From positions 1 through 8,198 of the forward strand of contig JAVWTD010000048.1 in the NCBI GenBank assembly GCA_036667875.1: a DNA stretch of 8,198 nucleotides, in the 5' to 3' direction. The stretch is from CAJGDV01 sp036667875 (lineage in GTDB: Bacteria > Bacillota_I > Bacilli_A > RF39 > UBA660). Made by a program: the position numbers and the translations under genes. The notes below the pieces were generated by a model that was given only the letters and a program-made list of their open reading frames with translations, searched no databases and had not been told where the DNA came from. Below are positions 1-5,837 of this stretch, one piece after another (the first letter of the stretch is position 1; each line of letters opens with the position of its first letter).

Positions 1-12
1 TATTAGTATAAT

Positions 13-66
13 AAGTCGTAAATACTTCAAAGTTAAAAAGACATAACTTTAAGATATTTATGACTT
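13..66. repeat. Long imperfect inverted repeat (hairpin) at left edge
   Basis: Positions 13-24 pair with 55-66 over 12 bp (one G-U at 18/61). After a bulged A54, 25-27 pair with 51-53. After a bulged C28, 29-35 pair perfectly with 44-50, leaving an 8-nt loop (36-43). That makes about 22 bp of stem. No T-run follows on the plus strand, so it does not look like an ordinary intrinsic terminator. It may be the 3' UTR of a gene left of the window, or the 5' part of a small transcript, since a TATAAT lies at 7-12. The pairing is seen directly; the function is unknown. Confidence 0.5.
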
Positions 67-71
67 TATTC

Positions 72-87
72 TATACTTATAAGTATA
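72..87. repeat. 16-bp perfect palindrome
   Basis: TATACTTATAAGTATA is identical to its reverse complement. It lies between the long hairpin and the rpsP promoter. It is AT-only except for one C/G pair, so it could be chance in this composition, or a dimeric protein site. No assignment is possible from sequence alone. Confidence 0.35.
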
Positions 88-127
88 ACTTAAGACAATA
101 TAAAGCCCTAATTATTTTTTTTTAATT

Positions 128-149
128 TGTCAACACAAAAAGGTTGACA
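128..149. repeat. 7-bp inverted repeat overlapping the rpsP -35
   Basis: TGTCAAC at 128-134 and GTTGACA at 143-149 are exact reverse complements separated by 8 nt. The right arm contains the whole -35 hexamer, so a dimeric regulator bound here would block RNA polymerase. The repeat is seen directly; an operator role is inference, and a chance match to a consensus -35 is possible. Confidence 0.4.
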
Positions 150-172
150 CGTATTATGAAATATGTTAAAAT
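144..172 (+). promoter_or_regulatory. rpsP promoter (sigma-A type, extended -10)
   Basis: A consensus -35 TTGACA at 144-149 is followed after 17 nt by the -10 TAAAAT at 167-172. A TG at 164-165, one base before the -10, makes it an extended -10. The predicted start site is near 179, giving a leader of about 20 nt. The -35 is the right arm of a perfect 7-bp inverted repeat, TGTCAAC (128-134) and GTTGACA (143-149), which could be an operator. A T-rich tract (115-123) upstream could act as an UP element. Confidence 0.8.
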
Positions 173-199
173 TAAGAACAGTGAATGGAGGAATAACAG

Positions 200-475
200 A
201 TGGCAGTAAAATTAAGACTAAAAAGAATGGGTTCTAAAAAGAGACCATTTTACCGTGTTGTAGCAGCAGATTCTAGAAGTCCAAGAGATGGACGATTCAT
301 TGAAACAGTTGGAACATATAATCCTATCATGGAACCAGCTCAAATTAAAATAGATGAAGAAAAAGCTATGAAATGGCTAAGTGAAGGAGCAATCCCTACA
401 GATACTGTAAGAGATCTATTTAGAAGTCAAGGAATTATGGAAAAATTTCACAATTCAAAAAAAGAAAGTAAATAA
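200..475 (+). CDS. rpsP: 30S ribosomal protein S16
   Basis: This encodes 91 residues, the normal length for bacterial S16, a small-subunit protein needed for 30S assembly. The N-terminus is the family signature (MAVKLRLKRMGSKKRPFYR, residues 1-19), followed by the conserved AADSRSPRDGRFIE and VGTYNP segments and the WLSEGAIPTDTV stretch. The start is fixed by GGAGG at 187-191, 8 nt before ATG 200. A strong promoter lies just upstream. It is the first gene of a two-gene transcript with khpA, which begins 2 nt after the stop. In many Firmicutes rpsP leads a longer rpsP-khpA-rimM-trmD-rplS operon, but here a terminator follows khpA. Identification is certain. Confidence 0.98.
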   Translation: MAVKLRLKRMGSKKRPFYRVVAADSRSPRDGRFIETVGTYNPIMEPAQIKIDEEKAMKWLSEGAIPTDTVRDLFRSQGIMEKFHNSKKESK

Positions 476-477
476 TT

Positions 478-723
478 ATGGAAGCAGTAGAACTAACTGA
501 ATTCTTAATTAAGAACTTAGTTAAACAACCTGACATGATTTCAGTTAAAGAATTTAATGATGATGAAGACTTAACTGTTATCCAAGTTTTAGTTGATGAT
601 TCTGATATGGGAGCTGTAATTGGGAGAAGTGGAAATATTGCAAAAGCATTAAGAACACTTATACAAGCATCTTCATATGCGAATCAAGGAAAAAAAGTTA
701 GAATTGATATTGATTCATTTTAA
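478..723 (+). CDS. khpA: KH-domain RNA-binding protein KhpA (YlqC family)
   Basis: This is an 81-residue single-KH-domain protein of the KhpA/YlqC/YloA-neighbour family, full length for the family. The GxxG RNA-binding loop is visible as VIGRSGNIAKALRTLI (about residues 47-62), preceded by the beta-strand segment DLTVIQVLVDDSDMG. In other Firmicutes KhpA binds RNA, often with KhpB/EloR, and affects cell elongation and division; that is family knowledge. The ATG lies 2 nt after the rpsP stop. No good Shine-Dalgarno sequence precedes it (only GAAAG within the rpsP end), so translation is probably coupled to rpsP. Its stop codon overlaps the base of the terminator. Confidence 0.93.
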   Translation: MEAVELTEFLIKNLVKQPDMISVKEFNDDEDLTVIQVLVDDSDMGAVIGRSGNIAKALRTLIQASSYANQGKKVRIDIDSF

Positions 724-743
724 GAACCTTTAGGTTCTTTTTT
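722..743 (+). terminator. Intrinsic terminator of rpsP-khpA
   Basis: AAGAACC (722-728) pairs with GGTTCTT (733-739) around a TTTA loop, followed by Ts to 743. The first bases of the stem belong to the khpA stop codon. It ends the two-gene unit just before the uppS promoter. Confidence 0.88.
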
Positions 744-744
744 C

Positions 745-773
745 TTGATAAAAAATGAAATTTATATTATAAT
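745..773 (+). promoter_or_regulatory. Promoter of the uppS-cdsA-rseP cluster
   Basis: TTGATA at 745-750 and a perfect TATAAT at 768-773 are separated by exactly 17 nt. The predicted start near 780 leaves about 20 nt of leader before the uppS GTG. The -35 begins immediately after the terminator T-run. No other comparably good promoter was noticed before the trpS leader, so this probably serves all genes to 5757. Confidence 0.85.
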
Positions 774-799
774 GTATATGTAGAAAAGAGGATAGAGAA

Positions 800-1525
800 G
801 TGGAAACTGAAAATCTTAAAATCCCATCGCATGTAGCAATTATAGTAGATGGTAATGGGAGATGGGCAATTAAAAGAGGATTATCAAGAAGCATGGGACA
901 TAAAGCAGGTTTTGATAATCTAAACAAATTATGTGATTATGCTTTTAAAAAAGGCGTAAAAATAATGAGTTTATTTGTATTTTCTACAGAAAACTTTAAA
1001 AGAGAAAAAGACGAAGTAGATTATCTTATGAATTTATTTGTAACAAAGTTTAAAAAAGAATCAGAAAAATTTAATAAAAAAAATATAAAAGTAGTATTTT
1101 CAGGACGAAAAGAACCATTAAAAGAAGAAGTTTTAGAAGTAATGAAAAATTTAACGGAAACCACTAAAAACAATACTGCTGGAACAATAAACTTTTGCTT
1201 AAATTATGGTGGACAAGCAGAAATAGTAGATGCAGCCATGAAATTTGCAATTGACTATAAAAATGATCCAAGTATTACCTTAGATGAAAATAAATTTAGA
1301 AGTTATCTATACCAAGACTTACCTCAAATAGATTTTATGATAAGAACAAGTGGAGAATGTCGAATAAGCAATTTTATGCTATATTCATTGTCATACGCAG
1401 AAATGTATTTTCCAGAAACATTTTTTCCTGATTTTGATACAAAACAATTTGATGAAGCCATATTAAAATTTAATAAAAGAGACCGAAGATTTGGAGGAAT
1501 TAATTATGAAAAAAAGAGTAATTAG
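800..1525 (+). CDS. uppS: Isoprenyl (undecaprenyl diphosphate) synthase
   Basis: This is a cis-prenyltransferase of 241 residues that extends farnesyl diphosphate with isopentenyl diphosphate to undecaprenyl diphosphate, the lipid carrier for peptidoglycan and wall polymers. Visible signatures are HVAIIVDGNGRWA with catalytic Asp17 and Arg21, GHKAG, FSTENFKREKDEV, LNYGGQ, and RTSGE (182-186) followed by R188-I-S190, the isopentenyl-diphosphate-binding block. The RDRRFGG C-terminal motif is also present. The start is GTG at 800, with AAGAGG at 785-790 as ribosome binding site; no in-frame ATG fits the conserved N-terminus. The 3' end overlaps cdsA by 20 nt. In Bacillus-like genomes uppS is followed by cdsA, as here. 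All key residues are intact. Confidence 0.96.
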   Translation: METENLKIPSHVAIIVDGNGRWAIKRGLSRSMGHKAGFDNLNKLCDYAFKKGVKIMSLFVFSTENFKREKDEVDYLMNLFVTKFKKESEKFNKKNIKVVFSGRKEPLKEEVLEVMKNLTETTKNNTAGTINFCLNYGGQAEIVDAAMKFAIDYKNDPSITLDENKFRSYLYQDLPQIDFMIRTSGECRISNFMLYSLSYAEMYFPETFFPDFDTKQFDEAILKFNKRDRRFGGINYEKKSN

Positions 1526-2306
1526 TGCAATAATTATGTGCGTAATACTATTACCTATACTATATTATGGAGGAATTGTATTTAATGCAGCTGTTTTCGT
1601 TGCTTCATTACTTGCCTTTAAAGAATTTTTAGACATGAAAGAATCTAAAAAGAAATTGCCAACATTTGTAAAATTAATATCATACTTATTTATGATTCTA
1701 ATGGTAGGAACTAACATTACAGAACCAACCATAAGACTTGAAGTAGATTATAGAGTTATAAGTGCACTATTTTTAACTTTTCTAACCCCAACTATTCTTT
1801 ATCACGATAAAGATAAATATAATATTAATGATGCTTTTTTCCTTATAGGAGGAATATTCTTCTTATCATTATCAATGATATTATTAGTAGCATTTAGAAA
1901 TGTAAGACTAGCCTTGATAGTATACTTATTATTAATAACAATATTAACAGATACATTTGCATATTTTACAGGAAACCTTATAGGAAAACATAAAATGATT
2001 GAAAGTATTTCCCCTAAAAAGACATGGGAAGGTTCCCTCGGAGGAACAATTTCAGCAGTATTTGTAAGTTCAGTATTCTATATAACAGTAATAGATCCAA
2101 CTATGAATATTTTTAAAATAGTTTTAGTAGGTTTATTCTTATCAGTTATAGCACAATTTGGAGATTTAGTTTTTTCTTCAATAAAAAGATATTTTGGAAA
2201 GAAAGACTTTTCAAATCTTATACCTGGACATGGAGGAGTATTAGATAGAATGGATAGCATTATATTTGTTCTACTAGGATTTATGTTCATTTGGTCAATT
2301 ATCTAG
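1506..2306 (+). CDS. cdsA: Phosphatidate cytidylyltransferase (CDP-diglyceride synthase)
   Basis: This is an integral membrane enzyme of 266 residues that makes CDP-diacylglycerol from phosphatidate and CTP, the precursor of phosphatidylglycerol and cardiolipin. The C-terminal family signature is complete: SSIKR (224-228), KKD (232-234), then PGHGGVLDRMD (240-250), with the metal-binding acidic residues. The protein is mostly hydrophobic, with several membrane segments (for example around residues 7-37, 50-70 and 110-150). I chose ATG 1506 because GGAGG at 1493-1497 sits 8 nt upstream; the longer TTG reading at 1491 would place the start over that site. The gene overlaps the uppS end by 20 nt, implying coupled translation. 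rseP follows after 13 nt, without the usual dxr between. Confidence 0.95.
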   Translation: MKKRVISAIIMCVILLPILYYGGIVFNAAVFVASLLAFKEFLDMKESKKKLPTFVKLISYLFMILMVGTNITEPTIRLEVDYRVISALFLTFLTPTILYHDKDKYNINDAFFLIGGIFFLSLSMILLVAFRNVRLALIVYLLLITILTDTFAYFTGNLIGKHKMIESISPKKTWEGSLGGTISAVFVSSVFYITVIDPTMNIFKIVLVGLFLSVIAQFGDLVFSSIKRYFGKKDFSNLIPGHGGVLDRMDSIIFVLLGFMFIWSII

Positions 2307-2319
2307 AAAGAGGCGAGAA

Positions 2320-3198
2320 ATGACACTTATATATTTTATACTAATCCTTGGGATTACAGTTTGTATTCATGAATTTGGACACTTCTATTTTGCAAAAAAA
2401 TCAGGAGTTTATGTTTATGAATTTTCGATAGGAATGGGTCCCGTAATAAAACAATGGAAAAGAAAAAATGATGAAACAGTTTATTCCATTCGATTATTTC
2501 CAATTGGGGGCTACGTTAGTATGGCAGGAGAACAAGTCGACGATGACGACAAAGTACCTAGTACTAAAAGACTATATAATAAAACATGGGGACAACGCTT
2601 TATTACAATAGCAGCAGGTATAATATTAAACTTTGTACTTGCAATAGTATTATTTTTCTTACTTGCAGTAGTAACAGGAACACCAAGCATGAATGGATAT
2701 GTAACATCCTTAGAAAAAAACATGCCNNNNNNNNNNNNNNNNNNNNNNNNNNNNNNNNNNNNNNNNNNNNNNNNNNNNNNNNNNNNNNNNNNNNNNNNNN
2801 NNNNNNNNNNNNNNNNNNNNNNNNNNGAAAAAACTTGGTCACTATTAAAACAAATGGTTTATGTAATAACATACTTATGTACAGGACAAATTTCATTTAA
2901 TAGTTTATCAGGACCAGTAGGAATATATGAAGTAGTAGGAGAAACTGCTAAAGCAGGTTTTGCAAGTTTAGTTTATCTACTTGCGTATATCTCATTAAAT
3001 GTAGGATTCATGAATTTGCTTCCAATTCCAGCATTTGATGGAGGAAGATTATTATTTTTAATTATAGAGAAAGTTAAAGGAAGCCCAGTAAATCCAAAAA
3101 TAGAAAATATAATACACTCAATAGGATTATTTCTTCTACTTGGACTTATGGTGGTTATAACTTACAATGACATTGTAAGGATATTCTTTGGAGGATAA
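2320..3198 (+). CDS. rseP: RIP metalloprotease RseP/RasP (site-2 protease), interrupted by assembly gap
   Basis: This is a membrane-embedded zinc protease that cleaves anti-sigma factors and leftover signal peptides within the membrane. The zinc motif HEFGH (residues 17-21) lies in the first membrane segment. A second hydrophobic segment follows (ITIAAGIILNFVLAIVLFF), and the C-terminal part has SGPVGI and the second active-site motif MNLLPIPAFDGG (from residue 231 in gap-included numbering). Bases 2727-2826 are 100 N, which fall where the PDZ domain should be. The visible parts plus 34 unknown residues total 292. Family members are usually about 350-430, so the true gap is probably longer than 100 nt. 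The reading frame happens to be kept. AAAGAGG at 2307-2313 serves ATG 2320. It is not evidently a pseudogene. Confidence 0.92.
   Translation: MTLIYFILILGITVCIHEFGHFYFAKKSGVYVYEFSIGMGPVIKQWKRKNDETVYSIRLFPIGGYVSMAGEQVDDDDKVPSTKRLYNKTWGQRFITIAAGIILNFVLAIVLFFLLAVVTGTPSMNGYVTSLEKNMXXXXXXXXXXXXXXXXXXXXXXXXXXXXXXXXXXEKTWSLLKQMVYVITYLCTGQISFNSLSGPVGIYEVVGETAKAGFASLVYLLAYISLNVGFMNLLPIPAFDGGRLLFLIIEKVKGSPVNPKIENIIHSIGLFLLLGLMVVITYNDIVRIFFGG
2727..2826. other. Assembly gap (100 N)
   Basis: Exactly 100 undetermined bases interrupt rseP. A round 100 is the usual placeholder for a scaffold gap of unknown size, so lengths and coordinates downstream may be offset from the real chromosome. Flanking sequence on both sides is rseP in the same frame, which supports the join being correct. 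Confidence 0.97.
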
Positions 3199-3199
3199 A

Positions 3200-3523
3200 A
3201 TGTACGATAGAGTTATAAAGTATGCTCGTAATTATGATTTAGTAGTAAATTATAAAAGTAGTAGTTTTATAACCACACGAATTAAAGATTTTTATCTAGA
3301 AACAATTATTAACGATACAAATTATAAAAAAATAACAACAATCGATACCGTTATTGGAGAGTATTTTAAGAACGAAGAATTTAAACAATTTTTAAAACTT
3401 CATATCAACGATTACAATGATCCAAAAATAGGTATCGATTATTTTTATGATATGGAATACATATTATTAGAAAGTTATAAAAAATATATAAAAAAGGAGA
3501 AAGTCATAACATACTGGCTTTAA
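3200..3523 (+). CDS. Hypothetical protein, 107 residues
   Basis: I do not recognise this protein. It encodes 107 residues beginning MYDRVIKYARNYDL. It is rich in Lys, Tyr, Ile and Asp/Asn, has no signal peptide, no membrane segment and no Cys, and looks like a small soluble alpha/beta protein (C-terminal part likely helical, FYDMEYILLESYKKYIKKEK). ATG 3200 is chosen because GGAGG at 3190-3194 precedes it by 5 nt and overlaps the rseP end; a TTG at 3188 would start inside that site. It starts 1 nt after the rseP stop and ends 7 nt before the ABC ATPase, so it is co-transcribed and presumably coupled to rseP. Base composition and codon use look like its neighbours, so it is likely a real gene. 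Confidence 0.75.
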   Translation: MYDRVIKYARNYDLVVNYKSSSFITTRIKDFYLETIINDTNYKKITTIDTVIGEYFKNEEFKQFLKLHINDYNDPKIGIDYFYDMEYILLESYKKYIKKEKVITYWL

Positions 3524-3530
3524 AATAAAT

Positions 3531-4451
3531 ATGCTAAAATTAGAAAATGTAACAAAATATTATGATAAATTCCTTGCAGTAGATAACTTATCATTTGAAG
3601 TAAAACCAGGAGAAATATTTGGTCTACTTGGAGTAAATGGAGCAGGTAAAACAACAACATTTAGAATGATTATGGGTCTTTTAGACCCATCAAGTGGAAC
3701 GATTACCCTAGATGGGAAGAAAATAGATTATTCAGTAACAGACCAAATAGGCTTTTTAACAGAAGAAAGAAGTCTACTTACCAAGATGACAATCTTAGAA
3801 CAAACATTATTCTACGGTGCCTTAAAAAGCATGGAGAAAGAAGAAATCATCAAAAGACTAGATGAACTATTACTAAAGTTTTATAAAAATGAAGAAAAAT
3901 TTGATTTAGAAAAATTTAAAAATAAAAAAATTAAAGAATTATCAAAAGGAAATCAACAAAAAATACAATTTATAACTGCTATTTTAAATAAACCTAAACT
4001 TTTAATTCTTGATGAACCTTTTTCAGGACTTGACCCTTTTAATGTTGAACTATTCAAACAAGAAATAGTTGATATGTCAAAACAAGGAAGTATGATTATA
4101 TTCTCATCTCACAGAATGGAACATGTAGAATTATTCTGTAAGAAATTAGTAGTAATTACAAGAGGTCATGCTGTACTTGAAGGAGAATTAAAGAAAATCA
4201 AAGAACAATACCGCAAGAAAAACATCTTCATTAAAGGAGATGTTGATATAGAAAAAATAAAGCAAATAAAAGGTGTTTTAGAAGTAAATAAAAGACCAGA
4301 TGAAATAGAAGTAAAAATAGAATCATCAGAAATTAATGATTTAGTATTTAAAGTAGTATCTAAATCAAATAGTATTACAAAATATTCTGTTGAAGAACCA
4401 TCACTAAATGAAATATTCATTGAAAAAGTAGGTGAAAGTTATGAAAAGTAA
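3531..4451 (+). CDS. ABC-2-type exporter ATP-binding protein (YhaQ/NatA-like)
   Basis: This is a 306-residue ABC ATPase, full length for the NatA/YhaQ-like group that partners an ABC-2 permease. Walker A is GVNGAGKT (34-41), the signature LSKGNQQ (137-143), Walker B LLILDE with D161/E162 followed by PFSGLDP, and the switch histidine is H194 in SSHRMEH. The residues after about 220 form the C-terminal extension typical of this group. All catalytic residues are present. The substrate is unknown; relatives are annotated as sodium or drug exporters, often without proof. No Shine-Dalgarno sequence lies at normal spacing before ATG 3531; the nearest AAGGAG (3494-3499) is about 31 nt upstream, inside the preceding gene. 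It overlaps the permease gene by 11 nt. Confidence 0.93.
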   Translation: MLKLENVTKYYDKFLAVDNLSFEVKPGEIFGLLGVNGAGKTTTFRMIMGLLDPSSGTITLDGKKIDYSVTDQIGFLTEERSLLTKMTILEQTLFYGALKSMEKEEIIKRLDELLLKFYKNEEKFDLEKFKNKKIKELSKGNQQKIQFITAILNKPKLLILDEPFSGLDPFNVELFKQEIVDMSKQGSMIIFSSHRMEHVELFCKKLVVITRGHAVLEGELKKIKEQYRKKNIFIKGDVDIEKIKQIKGVLEVNKRPDEIEVKIESSEINDLVFKVVSKSNSITKYSVEEPSLNEIFIEKVGESYEK

Positions 4452-5757
4452 ATTAAATTATTTAATAGACATGAGTCTAAAAAGAAAAATTAAAACAAAA
4501 TGGTTTTTAATTGCAAATATTCTATTATGTTTTGCATTAGTGGGTTTAACTAATATTGAATCAGTAATTAAATTATTTGGAGGAGACTTTGACGAAAAAC
4601 AAAAAATTGTTATAGTTGACAAAACAAATACTTCTTATGATATATTTACAAATCAAATAAAAATGTCAGAGAATCTTAAAAAAGGAGACAAGTCAAAATA
4701 TATATTTGAAAAATCAAATGAAGACATAAAAACCATTAAAAAGAATATAAATAAAAATAAAAAAACAATGGCTTTAATATTTGAACCCGACTTAGAAAAA
4801 GTTCTAAAAGTAACATTAATTAGTCAAGAATATATAGATGTATTTGATACTCAAGTATTAGATAACGCTATATATAATACCAAAGTAATGTTAGCAATAG
4901 AAAAATCAAATATTTCACTTGAATCAATTAACAACATATATGAAAAAGTTAATATAAATAGAGTAATATTAGATGATTCAAAAAAATCAAAAGATGAAGC
5001 AATGGAATCCATCATGTCGACAGTATTTCCTATCATAATATTACCATTCTTTATGCTAATATTATTCTTAGTTCAAATGATAGGTGGAGAAGTAAATGAT
5101 GAAAAAACAACAAGAGGAATGGAAATAATCATTTCTAATGTCAGTCCAAAAACACACTTCTTTAGTAAAATCATAGCAGGTAATCTATTTATTTTAATCC
5201 AAACACTATTACTATTTGTTTTTAGTGGATTAGGACTTTTTGTTAAAGTGCTTCTTGGAGGTAAAGGGATTAATTCAGGTATGTTTGAATCTGTAAAAGA
5301 TATAATAAGTAAAACACTAACAACAGAGTTTGCTAGCAAACTAATTTATATACTACCCCTAGTGTTAATTCTTATGTTATTAACATTCTTAGCATATTCT
5401 TTACTAGCGGGAATACTTGCAAGTATGACAACAAATTCTGAAGATTTCCAACAATTACAAACACCTCTTATGATTATTCTTTTAGTAGGATATTATTTAG
5501 CAATAATGGCAGGAATGTTTAAAGGTTCATTATTTATTACAATCTTATCATTCGTACCACTTATATCCGCTATATTGTCCCCATCCTTATTAATTATAGG
5601 ACAAATTGGAATAATAGAAGTTATTATATCAATTGTAATAATGATATTAACAAATTGGCTTTTAATCAAATATGGTCTTAAAATATACAAAGCTGGAATA
5701 TTAAATTATTCATCAACAAAACTATGGAAAAAGATGGCAAAGGCTGTAAAAGAATAA
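4441..5757 (+). CDS. ABC-2-type exporter permease (YhaP/NatB-like)
   Basis: This is a 438-residue membrane partner of the ATPase encoded just upstream. The topology is characteristic: one N-terminal membrane segment (about 21-39), a large charged outer domain (about 40-187), then about six hydrophobic segments. The second begins near 194 (TVFPIIILPFFMLILFLVQ) and is followed by the cytosolic coupling motif EVNDEKTTRGMEI. The C-terminus is basic (KLWKKMAKAVKE). ATG 4441 is preferred because AGGTGA (4430-4435) lies 5 nt upstream; GTG 4432 lies within that site. The 11-nt overlap with the ATPase gene suggests translational coupling and stoichiometric production. The exported substrate cannot be inferred. 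No terminator is visible between its stop and the trpS leader. Confidence 0.9.
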   Translation: MKSKLNYLIDMSLKRKIKTKWFLIANILLCFALVGLTNIESVIKLFGGDFDEKQKIVIVDKTNTSYDIFTNQIKMSENLKKGDKSKYIFEKSNEDIKTIKKNINKNKKTMALIFEPDLEKVLKVTLISQEYIDVFDTQVLDNAIYNTKVMLAIEKSNISLESINNIYEKVNINRVILDDSKKSKDEAMESIMSTVFPIIILPFFMLILFLVQMIGGEVNDEKTTRGMEIIISNVSPKTHFFSKIIAGNLFILIQTLLLFVFSGLGLFVKVLLGGKGINSGMFESVKDIISKTLTTEFASKLIYILPLVLILMLLTFLAYSLLAGILASMTTNSEDFQQLQTPLMIILLVGYYLAIMAGMFKGSLFITILSFVPLISAILSPSLLIIGQIGIIEVIISIVIMILTNWLLIKYGLKIYKAGILNYSSTKLWKKMAKAVKE

Positions 5758-5783
5758 TATAATTAAACAATAAAGTAACAAAC

Positions 5784-5812
5784 TTGACATGTATTAAATA
5801 TTCTTGTATTAT
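5784..5812 (+). promoter_or_regulatory. trpS leader promoter
   Basis: A consensus TTGACA at 5784-5789 and TATTAT at 5807-5812 are separated by 17 nt. The predicted start site is near 5819-5820, about 18 nt before the first pairing of T-box stem I. The hexamer is followed by TGTATTA, close to the CGTATTA that follows the rpsP -35. Confidence 0.85.
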
Positions 5813-5837
5813 TTATTTATAAGCAATAAATTTGTGA

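Noticed and set aside
778..783. ATG directly followed by TAG upstream of uppS, like a minimal start-stop element.
   Set aside because: It lies at the predicted transcription start and has no ribosome binding site, so it cannot be translated from this promoter.
1491..1505. Alternative TTG start for cdsA.
   Set aside because: It would put the start codon over the GGAGG site that serves ATG 1506, and family N-termini begin MKKRV-like.
2603..2896. Open frames on both strands spanning the N gap.
   Set aside because: They exist only because N codons do not contain stops. The rseP frame explains both flanks.
3200..5757. A possible peptide-export or immunity system formed by the 107-residue gene and the ABC pair.
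   Set aside because: No precursor peptide, leader motif, peptidase domain or modification enzyme is visible, so no system can be claimed.
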